Part shown: positions 1 to 8,825 of the stretch, piece after piece
Layout: every line of letters starts with the position of its first letter
How positions within the stretch are numbered: the stretch's first letter is position 1
Position numbers and translations under genes: made by a program
Notes under the pieces: model-generated
Seen by the model: only the letters and a program-made list of their open reading frames with translations
Database searches by the model: none
Told to the model about the DNA's origin: nothing
DNA from: Candidatus Zhuqueibacterota bacterium
GTDB lineage: Bacteria > Zhuqueibacterota > Zhuqueibacteria > Oceanimicrobiales > Oceanimicrobiaceae
DNA: 64,000 nt
Direction of reading: 5' to 3'
Assembly (NCBI GenBank): GCA_029262005.1
Contig: JAJDAG010000191.1
Coordinates: 1 to 64,000, forward strand

Positions 1-230
1 TATAAAACCCGACCTTTTCAAATGACGTATTTTGCCGCAAAGCTTGTAACGCATCGTAGTAGACTTTTAGTGTGCTTGATTGTGTAAAGAACAGAGCATT
101 CATAGAAGCAAACCCCTTCCCGGACAAGCCGGAAGTCGAAAATTCAATATTGGATAATCTAATTCAAAGGTTGAAAAAAACGACCCTGCTGCCGGAAACA
201 ACTGTTAAGCGAATCACCAATTTTCAAAAC
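1..230. other. Noncoding left edge
   Basis: This stretch lies downstream of the last minus-strand gene of the left operon. I see no convincing gene. A short imperfect inverted repeat (arms CTTCC/GGAAG, 116-135) is not followed by a T-run on either strand, so I do not call it a terminator. Whether the operon ends here or continues past the window edge cannot be decided. Confidence 0.4.
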
Positions 231-1508
231 TCAGGCAGCCAGGCGTTTTTCAGCGGACTGAACCTGAGGAGTATCCCCGGTCGGTAGCACATTGAACCAA
301 CCAACCCCCGGTGTAGTCAAAGACTTCCAATCGATTTGCGCCAAAGGTTCATCAGTGAGCACCGAACATATTTCAGCGATGGTTGTGCACCTGAGCCAGG
401 TATCAAATAAGCTACTTTCAGAATAGTACCGTCCTAGCTTATTCCAACCCGTAACAATTTTTCCATTTTTTCTCACCCGCATTTTTCGGCCAATCGCCTT
501 CCGGTTGCAATAGTACCACATATACGGATCCCGATATCTAAAAATACCAGTCAGGTTATAAAGCACAGTCGTCAGACCAAAATTTGCCCGTTTTGCCCAG
601 GCAAATCCCCCATCTTCATTTTGGTCTTTCAAAATTGAAGCGAGCGCTTTGCTTAAAGCCTTTTTGATTTCGACTCGGCGATAGTTGTTGCGATGATAAA
701 AATAAATCATGGGTTCAATGCCATCGATATCATCACAAGTTCCGCCACCAACTCCCGGGAAAAACAACCCATCGCGCTGTTTCAAAAACAGCATGCGATC
801 GACTACACGCTCGGCATGGTTGACTGGACGGCCGAAATAATTATAGATGACAAATTGATGATAAAAACCACCCATACCTTGAAAATAGGCCGCAGCTTTT
901 GACGTGCCCCAAAAACCGCTCTCAGAACTTTGATGCGCATCCATCCAATCGAACCACACATCAATCGCATCACGGGCTTGTTCATCATGAAAATGCTCCC
1001 ATTGATAGGTCATGCAGATAGCCAGAAACATAACTTTATTTCCACTATTCCAGGGACGTGTCCAGTCTAAATTGTCAAGCCACTGATTCATAGCCTGTGG
1101 ATTTTTCCACTCAGAGAGGAAGCTCAGGGGATACTGCGCTTCTGCGCCTAAAGCATCGAGAGCACTGAGACAAAACGTGGTTAACTGGTGAGTTAAATGA
1201 GTTTCATCGTGGGTTGGATCGGTCACCCTTTCTTTCGCAGCCGGGTCACAAAAGAAACCGCTGTCCTTTTGCTGGAAGCTCTGCAGGTAATCAATCCACG
1301 CTTGCCGCTCACTGTCCGACAGGCTGCTTATTTCTCCGAAAAGATGTTTAATGAAAATAGCAAAACATGAATTAAACGGTGTCGCATCAGAAGATGCATT
1401 CATTTTATATTGCCAAATCGGCCCGTCTTTAACATGCATGCTGTCCAACCAGCTCAACACACGTTGTCTTAACAAACTTGCAGAATGGTTGTTGCTATTT
1501 GAACCCAT
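231..1508 (-). CDS. Alpha/alpha-toroid protein, prenyltransferase/terpene-cyclase-like fold
   Basis: This 425-residue soluble protein has no signal peptide. Repeated helical segments end in glycine/aromatic turns: DSGFF near 82-86, SGFWG near 197-201, DGLFFPGVGGGTCDD near 246-260 and DGGFAW near 299-304. Such DGGF/QW-like turns are typical of alpha/alpha-barrel proteins such as terpene cyclases, prenyltransferases and some polysaccharide lyases. The acidic CDDIDG stretch near 258-263 could bind a metal or substrate, but I see no complete diagnostic catalytic motif. A clear AAGGAG Shine-Dalgarno precedes the ATG. It is the last visible gene of the nonulosonic-acid operon, 20 bp after the methyltransferase, so a role in glycan modification is inferred from context. 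The specific function is unknown. Confidence 0.75.
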   Translation of the reverse strand: MGSNSNNHSASLLRQRVLSWLDSMHVKDGPIWQYKMNASSDATPFNSCFAIFIKHLFGEISSLSDSERQAWIDYLQSFQQKDSGFFCDPAAKERVTDPTHDETHLTHQLTTFCLSALDALGAEAQYPLSFLSEWKNPQAMNQWLDNLDWTRPWNSGNKVMFLAICMTYQWEHFHDEQARDAIDVWFDWMDAHQSSESGFWGTSKAAAYFQGMGGFYHQFVIYNYFGRPVNHAERVVDRMLFLKQRDGLFFPGVGGGTCDDIDGIEPMIYFYHRNNYRRVEIKKALSKALASILKDQNEDGGFAWAKRANFGLTTVLYNLTGIFRYRDPYMWYYCNRKAIGRKMRVRKNGKIVTGWNKLGRYYSESSLFDTWLRCTTIAEICSVLTDEPLAQIDWKSLTTPGVGWFNVLPTGDTPQVQSAEKRLAA

Positions 1509-1528
1509 GTTTTACACTCCTTTGTGTT

Positions 1529-2644
1529 TTAATTTTCACCATCAATAAGCGCTCCCGCACTGATTGCCCGCACAGTCACTGAGTGCCTGCTACGCAAAAT
1601 ATCTTTGACACGTTGACTCAGGGTTTGTGGAATTTTTTCATTTGTTGCCAGCACTCTTAATCCCATTTCATCGCACCATTTTTTTACCTCGTCGTATGTA
1701 TGGTGCGTTGCAATTGGAGCCGCATACCAATCAAAAATACAATGTGGATGATCTTCCAGTCGCATAAACACATTGACAAGTCTCAGCAGTCTCAGCCGCT
1801 TAAGAACATTGGAAGCACTATATAGCCTCTTGGTCAGTTGACTCAAATTGTCAATCGACATTCTGGTAGTTCGGTTTCGAAGACTGGCATCGATATACTC
1901 GTAAACTGTATTGCCTTTACCGTAAACGTGTGCCGTTAATGATCCATTGGGTTTTAGCAGTTCTGACAGGGAAGTAGTCGCCTTTTGGGCGTTCCCCGTG
2001 TGCATAAGAACGCCAATGGAGTAGATAACGTCAAATATTCTTTTAAACGGGGGATTAAAAATATCGCCTTGCACAATGTGTGTATTAGACAGATTTCTAG
2101 TATTTTTATATGCGGACTCCACCCCATCCCCCAAATCCATGCCAATCACTCTTCCGCCATAAACAGAAGCCCAGTATGAATAACGACCATTACCACACCC
2201 GGCATCTAAAACGAATTTGTCTTTAATCTCACTTGCCGCAAGAAGTGACTTGTGAAGAAAAACATTTTCCTCGCTTGTAATATCATACTGAGGATCGTCC
2301 CAGCCGAACCTTGAATATTCCAGCCACTCATGTCCAAAATTCTTTATGGTTTCCTGTTTGAGTTCTTTTAGTTCATCTTCCGGTAATTCGAACTCGTATC
2401 CTAGTGATAATGAATCAAATTGAGTTTTAAACCTTTTGACAAATTCATTCGTTAATTCCAACCTCAGATTTTCCGGTAACATGCGCGGAATCCCCCTGGT
2501 AATTGGGTACCAGGCACCACACTGCTCACCCTTGCAAATGAGCAAGCCCTCCATAAATTCTTCATTTTCAAGTTCGAATGGCTGCAATTTTAGTTGATGT
2601 TTGCATTGTGGACAAACGAGATACTTCACTAGGATTTTATCCAT
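1529..2644 (-). CDS. Class I SAM-dependent methyltransferase with N-terminal Trm112-like zinc domain
   Basis: The N-terminal 60 residues hold a Trm112-type zinc-binding segment: a CPQC pair near 11-14 and a second cysteine pair in CKGEQC, ending in a WYPITRGIPRML motif. A Rossmann methyltransferase follows, with SAM motif I DAGCGNGRYS near 148-157, the acidic motif II GMDLGDG and motif IV DVIYSIGVLMH. This architecture is common among sugar or lipid methyltransferases in O-antigen and capsule loci. The start overlaps the asnB stop by 8 bp, so the two are probably translationally coupled. The acceptor is not visible from sequence; methylation of the glycan or nonulosonic acid is inferred from the operon. 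Confidence 0.85.
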   Translation of the reverse strand: MDKILVKYLVCPQCKHQLKLQPFELENEEFMEGLLICKGEQCGAWYPITRGIPRMLPENLRLELTNEFVKRFKTQFDSLSLGYEFELPEDELKELKQETIKNFGHEWLEYSRFGWDDPQYDITSEENVFLHKSLLAASEIKDKFVLDAGCGNGRYSYWASVYGGRVIGMDLGDGVESAYKNTRNLSNTHIVQGDIFNPPFKRIFDVIYSIGVLMHTGNAQKATTSLSELLKPNGSLTAHVYGKGNTVYEYIDASLRNRTTRMSIDNLSQLTKRLYSASNVLKRLRLLRLVNVFMRLEDHPHCIFDWYAAPIATHHTYDEVKKWCDEMGLRVLATNEKIPQTLSQRVKDILRSRHSVTVRAISAGALIDGEN

Positions 2645-4484
2645 TTAACCTCTCCTGGTAAACAAACTGACTCTCATTTCTAAGCCATTGCTCCAGAACT
2701 AAAATCGTCCATATTTTTGCACCGGAGGCATGCAGTAACTTGTTGGTTAAAAATTTCTGATTGAGCAGGCCCTGCTTCACTGCTTCACCATTAATCAGGA
2801 ATCCCTCGATAAACTCACGATTCGGCTCCACCCATGACTGCCAGGGAACGCTAAACCCTTTTTTGCCGCGATGGATGATTGCATCCGGCAGTTTCTCCTC
2901 CATACTTTGTTTTAACAGGTGTTTCAAATGCCCCTTCTGATAGTGAACTCCGGCCGGCATAGAGAACCCGAACTCGACAATTTCATGGTCAAGTAGCGCC
3001 GGACGTACTTCCAGAGACACAGCCATACTGGCACGGTCCACTTTGGTCAGAATGTCATCGGGAAGATAGGTTTTTAAATCCAGATATTGCAGGCGGGTCA
3101 TGACATCGAGATCCTCACGCCAGTGTTGCCGGAAATACCAGTAATCGTCGTATTCACCCAATTCACGAGCCAGATCACCGTCGAGCAATTGTCGTTTTTC
3201 GGAGGGGCTGAAATAATCAACCATTGAACCGTATTGTTCAAGTTCACTGGCAGCAGTCATGAAACGAAATGTTCCATAGCCTTTCCTGTCATGAAATATA
3301 GCTGGCACGCCTAGCCAGGGCGCTCTTGGCCATGCCTGCCGGGCTTCGAATGTAGCGAAGCGCCGGTAGCCGCAGAAAACTTCATCACCCCCATCACCTG
3401 ACAAGGCGACTTTAATTTGTCGGCGGGCCAGACGACAGACTTCATAAGTCGGCATGGCTGAACTGTCTGCGTAAGGCTCGTCATACATCCATGCCGTACG
3501 CTGCAAACTATTCATCACGGAATCAGAACCAATGGTTGCCTCGAAGTATTGAGTTGACAAATGCTCTGCTATGAGTTTGGCGTATTGTGTTTCTGAATGT
3601 TTCTCATCATCAAAACCCACCGAACAAGTAATGAGGCCATTATTAGAATGCTGCTTGGCGAAATAGGTTACCGTACTGGAATCAATGCCGCCACTCAACA
3701 AAACCCCCACCGGCACATCGCTAACCATCTGTGCCTCGACAGCCGTCTCAAGTTTCCGACTTAGCAAATGTTTGGCATCCCCGTTGAGCAGCTCAAGTCG
3801 ATTCTCGAAGCTAAGTTGCCAATAAGGCTTGCTTGCCTGCGGTCGCCCTTCGAAAGAGAGTGTGTGACCGGGTAAAAGCTTGCGAATGCGTTTATAGGCG
3901 GTTTTGGGTGCCGGGATGTAGCCATAAGTAAGATAATCCGACAATCCCGCCATATCAAATTCAGCATCAATTTTCGGCAAGGCGCGAATCGCTTTTATCT
4001 CTGAAGCGATTGCAAAACAGGTTCCGTCCCAATAGTAGAAAAGCGGTTTGATCCCCAGTCGGTCTCTCGCCAGGAAGAGACGATTACGCCGTTCATCAAG
4101 AACGACAAAAGCAAACATGCCATTGAATCGCTGGACACAGTCATCGCCCCATGCTTCATAGGCGTGCACAATTACCTCGGTATCGGTGTTGGAAACAAAG
4201 GTGTGCCCTGCTCTTTCTAACTCTGAGCGCAATGATTGAAAATTATAAATCTCACCATTGAAAACGACCCAAATGGTCTTGTCCTCATTGTGCAGTGGCT
4301 GACGCCCGGCTTCACTCAAATCGATGATGGTCAGGCGTCGATGCCCAAGCATGGTGCGACCATCCTGCGACCGATAAAAGCCATAATCGTCCGGGCCACG
4401 GTGAAATAACGTATCACGCATCACACCAAAAGCTTCTGGACTAAGTCTGTTCACCGGAGCGTATGTCGCTAAAATTCCGCACAT
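2637..4484 (-). CDS. asnB: Glutamine-hydrolysing asparagine synthase-type amidotransferase
   Basis: The 615-residue protein begins MCGI, which places the catalytic Cys2 of a class II glutaminase domain at the processed N-terminus and fixes the start codon. The glutaminase domain covers about residues 1-200. The synthetase domain follows, with the PP-loop ATP motif SGGIDSS near 266 and DGGDEVFCGY near 360. Family members make asparagine, but AsnB paralogues inside polysaccharide operons often amidate sugar carboxylates. Its position between LegB and a methyltransferase suggests amidation of an uronic or nonulosonic carboxyl group; that is inference. The 74-bp gap from legB is one of the larger gaps in this operon. 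Confidence 0.92.
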   Translation of the reverse strand: MCGILATYAPVNRLSPEAFGVMRDTLFHRGPDDYGFYRSQDGRTMLGHRRLTIIDLSEAGRQPLHNEDKTIWVVFNGEIYNFQSLRSELERAGHTFVSNTDTEVIVHAYEAWGDDCVQRFNGMFAFVVLDERRNRLFLARDRLGIKPLFYYWDGTCFAIASEIKAIRALPKIDAEFDMAGLSDYLTYGYIPAPKTAYKRIRKLLPGHTLSFEGRPQASKPYWQLSFENRLELLNGDAKHLLSRKLETAVEAQMVSDVPVGVLLSGGIDSSTVTYFAKQHSNNGLITCSVGFDDEKHSETQYAKLIAEHLSTQYFEATIGSDSVMNSLQRTAWMYDEPYADSSAMPTYEVCRLARRQIKVALSGDGGDEVFCGYRRFATFEARQAWPRAPWLGVPAIFHDRKGYGTFRFMTAASELEQYGSMVDYFSPSEKRQLLDGDLARELGEYDDYWYFRQHWREDLDVMTRLQYLDLKTYLPDDILTKVDRASMAVSLEVRPALLDHEIVEFGFSMPAGVHYQKGHLKHLLKQSMEEKLPDAIIHRGKKGFSVPWQSWVEPNREFIEGFLINGEAVKQGLLNQKFLTNKLLHASGAKIWTILVLEQWLRNESQFVYQERLNG

Positions 4485-4558
4485 AAATAAGGGTATCCAG
4501 ATTTGATTTTAATAATTTTGACTTGAATTCATAGTGTACTAAAGCTGCAACTGTATGG

Positions 4559-5557
4559 CTAAATATTATAAACCTGTGGTTTAAAATACTGCAAATTCTG
4601 TGAAACCCATTTTGAGGTTTCAGCCAAACCTTGTTCAAGTGAGTATTCCGGAGCCCAACCGGTCCAATCGCGGGCCCGGGTAGCATCGCACAGCAGACGA
4701 TTGACCTCACTGTTTTCAGGTCGTATGCGCAACTCATCCGTCACAACCCGGACCTCTTTGCCGGTGATGCGAATGACCGTTTTGACCAACTCGCCGATTG
4801 AAATTTCTCTGCCGGAGCCGACGTTTACAACCTGCCCGATAGCACGGTCACATTGTGCCGCAGCGATAAATCCTGAAACCGTATCGGCAACATAGTTAAA
4901 ATCTCTGGTCGGTGAAAGGGCACCAAGCTTAAGCTCGCTAACACCGTTATGGATTTGCGAGAGAATAGTAGGAATAACCGCGCGGGCAGATTGTCTTGGT
5001 CCATAGGTGTTAAACGGCCGCACGGTTATCACCGGGAGCTCAAATGACTGATGGAAACTCATTGCCATCATGTCGGCTCCAATTTTTGACGCTGAATAAG
5101 GAGACTGGCCTTGAAGCGGGTGTTCTTCCGTAATTGGTACAAACAGAGCTGAGCCATAAACCTCACTTGTGGAGGTGTGGATCACGCGCTCAATATCATG
5201 TGTGCGACAGGCATTCAGTACATTCAAAGCGCCGCTCACATTGGTCTGAACATAGCTGTCCGGTGCATGATAACTATAAGGAATGGCAATGAGACTTGCC
5301 AGATGAAACACGACTTCCTGACTTGCGACAGCCTCAACCACCCGGCCCGGATCGCGAATGTCACCCGGGAACAGCTCTACTTTATCTTGGAGTTTGGGAC
5401 TGATGTCATCTAACCAGCCCCAGCGGCCAAAAGAATTGTAATACACGAATGCCCGCACTTGTGCCCCTTCAGAGGCCAATCGCTCTACAAGGTGACTGCC
5501 AATGAATCCATCGGCGCCTGTTACCAGAACGCGTTTATTCTGCCACTGCTTTGCCAT
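4559..5557 (-). CDS. legB: LegB-type NAD-dependent NDP-GlcNAc 4,6-dehydratase
   Basis: This is an extended SDR sugar-nucleotide enzyme of 332 residues. The Rossmann motif TGADGFIGSHL is near 13-23, followed by the FVYYNSFGRWGWLD segment characteristic of LegB-type dehydratases. The STSEVYG strand and catalytic YSASK near 152-156 are intact. In the legionaminic-acid pathway LegB converts GDP-GlcNAc (UDP-GlcNAc in some lineages) to the 4-keto-6-deoxy sugar. The 5' end overlaps the preceding guanylyltransferase gene by about 20 bp, and AGAAGG lies just upstream of the ATG. Another SDR epimerase/dehydratase specificity is possible, but the ptmE/neuC/neuB neighbours favour this call. Confidence 0.85.
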   Translation of the reverse strand: MAKQWQNKRVLVTGADGFIGSHLVERLASEGAQVRAFVYYNSFGRWGWLDDISPKLQDKVELFPGDIRDPGRVVEAVASQEVVFHLASLIAIPYSYHAPDSYVQTNVSGALNVLNACRTHDIERVIHTSTSEVYGSALFVPITEEHPLQGQSPYSASKIGADMMAMSFHQSFELPVITVRPFNTYGPRQSARAVIPTILSQIHNGVSELKLGALSPTRDFNYVADTVSGFIAAAQCDRAIGQVVNVGSGREISIGELVKTVIRITGKEVRVVTDELRIRPENSEVNRLLCDATRARDWTGWAPEYSLEQGLAETSKWVSQNLQYFKPQVYNI

Positions 5558-6608
5558 TGTCGACCTTCTCTATATCATTTCTTGCTTTTTGCAATTCATC
5601 AAACTGCCCCACGTCAAGCCAGTATTCGCGAATCGGAAAAGTGGTGATAGGCAACCCTCTATTCACCAGCGTGCGAATCAGATCGGTCATGTCAAACATG
5701 GTGTCGCTGGGGATAAACGACAATACTTCTGGATTGATGACATAAATGCCGGCATTGCACAAAAACTTCTTCTCCGGTTTTTCCTTTACATCCATCATAT
5801 AATGACCGCACAATTCGAGCACTCCGTAGGGAATCTCAAGCACGTATTGGGTAGCTGCCACTGTCATCACGCAGCGGTGCTGGTTGTGAAATTCAAGCAA
5901 TCGACCAAAATTGGTTCGAGTGATGATATCGCCGTTTATAACAATAAACGGTTGCGTCGGCGGTTCGGGCAAGAGCGTTAAAGCACCTGCCGTACCCAGC
6001 TTCATCTTTTCTTTGAGGCATGTCAATTTCAAACCATGGTTAAAATTTTTATCCAGATATTCTTCGATGGCCTGAGATTTGTAGTTTACGGAAACAAAAA
6101 TATTCATTATCCCGGCATCGCGAAATCCTTCGATAATGCCGGCAATGATCGGCTTTTCACCCACCTTAATAAGGGGTTTTGGAATGGTCTCCGTGAGCGG
6201 ACGAAGTCTTTTGCCTTCACCGCCGGCCATAATAAAAGCAATCTGGTCATCCTCAGCGCCATTGACCAACTCACTTAAATTGACTAAATCGTGCAGACGG
6301 CCGTCCTTGTGCAGCATCGGAATGTTCCGTACATGATTCTTGAGCATCATGCCGCGAATGTCAGCCCGGGATGTCCCAACCGGCACGGTCAACGGACTGG
6401 TCCACATAACCTGGGTTGTGAGTTGGTCAAGAGAGCGTCCTGCGAGAATAAATCTGCGAATGTCACCGTCTGTCACGGTTCCTTTCAATTGGCCCGCATC
6501 ATCAAGAATTAAAGCCACACCCTGCTTATTCTTATCAATTAGTTCAATACACTCGCGAACAGTTGAAGACTCCTCGAGGCAAAGCTTGCTGAGGTCTCTA
6601 TTAGTCAT
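5535..6608 (-). CDS. ptmE: CBS-domain sugar-1-phosphate nucleotidyltransferase, PtmE-like (GlcN-1-P guanylyltransferase)
   Basis: Residues 1-118 form a CBS pair, with a recognisable VTDGDIRR segment near 45-52. A nucleotidyltransferase domain follows, with the signature AGGEGKRLRPLTETIPKPL near 128. The C-terminus carries the metal-site-like DVGQFDEL. CBS plus nucleotidyltransferase is the architecture of Campylobacter PtmE, which activates GlcN-1-P with GTP and feeds the GDP-linked legionaminic-acid route. It lies between a hydrolysing 2-epimerase and LegB, which fits. Nucleotide preference (GTP, CTP or UTP) cannot be read from sequence; the GDP route is inferred from the family and the neighbours. 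Confidence 0.82.
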   Translation of the reverse strand: MTNRDLSKLCLEESSTVRECIELIDKNKQGVALILDDAGQLKGTVTDGDIRRFILAGRSLDQLTTQVMWTSPLTVPVGTSRADIRGMMLKNHVRNIPMLHKDGRLHDLVNLSELVNGAEDDQIAFIMAGGEGKRLRPLTETIPKPLIKVGEKPIIAGIIEGFRDAGIMNIFVSVNYKSQAIEEYLDKNFNHGLKLTCLKEKMKLGTAGALTLLPEPPTQPFIVINGDIITRTNFGRLLEFHNQHRCVMTVAATQYVLEIPYGVLELCGHYMMDVKEKPEKKFLCNAGIYVINPEVLSFIPSDTMFDMTDLIRTLVNRGLPITTFPIREYWLDVGQFDELQKARNDIEKVDNGKAVAE

Positions 6609-6668
6609 TTTCTTTTACACCTGAAATATGAATAGGAGCCGAAAGTCGAACATTCATCAATCGCTGTC

Positions 6669-7865
6669 TCAATAGGTCATCTTTTTCTGAACAAGCTGCA
6701 AGTTAATTTCAGTTGTTGCCAGCACATCGGCTATCTGCTTTCCTGCATTACCGGCTCCGTACGGGTTTTCACCATTCCTGCAACAATCTTTAAAATCAGA
6801 ATCATAAATCGCTTTGTGAATGGCAGCAAGAATATTATCCTTACTGTAATCGACATCTATTACGTTTTCGCCACGTAAACGCCCTTGCTGCCTTGCACCA
6901 ACATTGACGACAGGACAATTCACAACCGGCGTTTCTTTGATTCCACTGGACGAATTTCCGACACAAACTCCCAGCCCACTTGCACCGCAAAGGTGCAGAA
7001 AACCGTGGTAATTGTATCTACCGAGACTCTCGTGTATTTGAATATTGGGAATTTTCTCAGCCCGTAATTTTTCAATTTCAGCGATAATGCGTTTGCCGCC
7101 CGCGTCATTATTCGGGTAAGTGACAATCACTTGAAAACCGTCATTGGCCAGGACTCGCATTGCATCTAATGCGGGTTTTACCTGTTCTGCAGCATGCTCA
7201 AATTCTGTGGTAACAGAATGTTGCGTAAAAACGACCAGTGGTTTAGTACGGTCAATACCATATCTTTCCTCCAATTCGTCCGGGCTGGCATAAATGCCGT
7301 CAACAATGAGATCTACCGCCGGAAACCCAACATTAAACACGCGCCAGGGTTCTTCACCCAATCCGCGTACACGCTCTGCTGCATGTTCATTTGTTGTGAA
7401 ATGTAAGTGAGCCAGCTTTGTCATGGCATGACGAACAGAATCATCCAGTGCACCCCCTTCGGTAATGTCGCCGCCTTCTACATGAGCCGTTGGAATGCCC
7501 ATTTGCGTACTGGCAATTATGGCTGAAAAACCTTCGAAGCGGTCAGCATACACCACATGAAAATCAGGTTTGATATCATTGAGGACACGGCTCAAACTCA
7601 GGATGCCCGACCCGATTGCCTGGGCAGTAGAATAGAGTGTGTCTTCCTCCATATCGAGCTTTACTTCAGCAAAAACTTCAAAACCATCGTTCTCAATTTC
7701 CTTTTTGGTGTACCCGAAATCTTCCTGCAGGTGAGCGCCTGAAACCAGCAAATAGTAATCGAGAGATGGGTGGGCGGCAATGGCCTTCAAAATTGGGTAC
7801 TGTAAACCATACTCGGCGCGATTGCCGGTGAAAACTGCGATTTTTCTCTTAGCTAACGGTTTCAT
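6669..7865 (-). CDS. legG: Hydrolysing NDP-GlcNAc 2-epimerase, NeuC/LegG family
   Basis: The 398-residue protein has a GT-B-like fold. It opens with the GNRAEYG motif near 14-20 characteristic of NeuC. HVEGGDITEGG near 135, TQHSVTTEF near 215 and the C-terminal CVGNSSSGIKE (near 320) complete the family pattern; the last binds NDP. NeuC/LegG enzymes release the nucleotide and epimerise C2 to give the free ManNAc-type sugar used by NeuB/LegI. Here the substrate would be a 6-deoxy GDP-sugar if LegB acts first. The 5' end overlaps the stop region of the next upstream SDR gene by about 17 bp, consistent with one transcript. Confidence 0.88.
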   Translation of the reverse strand: MKPLAKRKIAVFTGNRAEYGLQYPILKAIAAHPSLDYYLLVSGAHLQEDFGYTKKEIENDGFEVFAEVKLDMEEDTLYSTAQAIGSGILSLSRVLNDIKPDFHVVYADRFEGFSAIIASTQMGIPTAHVEGGDITEGGALDDSVRHAMTKLAHLHFTTNEHAAERVRGLGEEPWRVFNVGFPAVDLIVDGIYASPDELEERYGIDRTKPLVVFTQHSVTTEFEHAAEQVKPALDAMRVLANDGFQVIVTYPNNDAGGKRIIAEIEKLRAEKIPNIQIHESLGRYNYHGFLHLCGASGLGVCVGNSSSGIKETPVVNCPVVNVGARQQGRLRGENVIDVDYSKDNILAAIHKAIYDSDFKDCCRNGENPYGAGNAGKQIADVLATTEINLQLVQKKMTY

Positions 7866-8820
7866 GAAGTTCGATTTCCTTTATAATGGAGTACAAGCCG
7901 GACTGTAAATCAAATCCAGGCCGCCACCCGGTTAATTCCTGTAAGAGGCTGTTATCCAGGATCAAGCGGGAGTCCCCGGCCTGGCTATCACCCGCTTCTC
8001 TGATTTCAATTTCTGTTTTTCCGGCAATTCCGCAGGCTGTTTCAGCCAATTCTCTAACAGACACACCATCTCCAGTGGAAAGATTGACAACCCGGTACTT
8101 GCTCCTACCCTCCGTGTTCAGCAAGCGAATAAGGCCTTCGACGACATCGTCGGCATAAATAAAATCACGGACAGGCGCCAGGGCTCTCAGCAACAAAGCT
8201 GAGCTGCTCCTAATCTGGCTCAAAATAGACCCGACAACAGTGTCCTGACTTCCACCAGCGCCATAAACATTGCTCAGCCTGACAATGGTCGCACTCGAAC
8301 CAAAGCTCTCACAATAACCATGTATCATGGCCTCAGCGGCAATTTTGGTGGCAGCGTAAATATTTACTGCCATCGCAGGATCAGACTCCACTGCAGACCG
8401 CGGCAAAGTATCGCCATAGATAAGCCCGGTTGACGGAAAAATAAACCGTTCGACGTTGTGTTCTCTGCAGAAGCGCAGAGCTTTTTCAGTGAGTGCAACG
8501 TTAAGGTCGAATGCAAGCTGGGGCGCACGTTCGCATTGGCCAACATGTGACAAGCCTGCCATATGAATAAAGGCCATTCTTGAACACCCTGACTTTTCGG
8601 CTTCCAGCGCCAACTTGTCAAAATCAGCAGGCAAGTCAGCAGGAAGAAGCGTATAACCTGGCTGGCCGATGACATGTTCATATTTTTTCTGTGGGTAGCT
8701 TTTATCCACAGCTATAACATTCGCACCATGCAAAGCAAGTTCCTGCACAAGTTTGCTCCCCAGAAAACCTGCTCCCCCGGTCACAAAAACGCACCAGCTG
8801 GCCATTCTACCAGATACCAT
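7849..8820 (-). CDS. NAD-dependent epimerase/dehydratase (extended SDR)
   Basis: This 324-residue extended SDR has the Rossmann motif TGGAGFLGSKL near the N-terminus, HMAGLSHVG, an STGLIYG strand and catalytic YAATK. An ATG at 8820 is chosen because GGTGACCG lies just upstream; a TTG four codons earlier lacks a good ribosome site. It begins 5 bp after the neuB stop, which implies tight coupling. It is a second SDR besides LegB and the 17.4-18.4 kb epimerase, and the standard legionaminic pathway does not need it. It may epimerise or reduce a keto intermediate, giving a non-standard stereoisomer; that is inference. Confidence 0.8.
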   Translation of the reverse strand: MVSGRMASWCVFVTGGAGFLGSKLVQELALHGANVIAVDKSYPQKKYEHVIGQPGYTLLPADLPADFDKLALEAEKSGCSRMAFIHMAGLSHVGQCERAPQLAFDLNVALTEKALRFCREHNVERFIFPSTGLIYGDTLPRSAVESDPAMAVNIYAATKIAAEAMIHGYCESFGSSATIVRLSNVYGAGGSQDTVVGSILSQIRSSSALLLRALAPVRDFIYADDVVEGLIRLLNTEGRSKYRVVNLSTGDGVSVRELAETACGIAGKTEIEIREAGDSQAGDSRLILDNSLLQELTGWRPGFDLQSGLYSIIKEIELHETVS

Positions 8821-8825
8821 TTCGG

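Noticed and set aside
72-287. Plus-strand 71-codon frame at the left edge
   Set aside because: It starts with GTG without a ribosome site, overlaps the 3' end of the toroid gene, and runs against the direction of every other gene.
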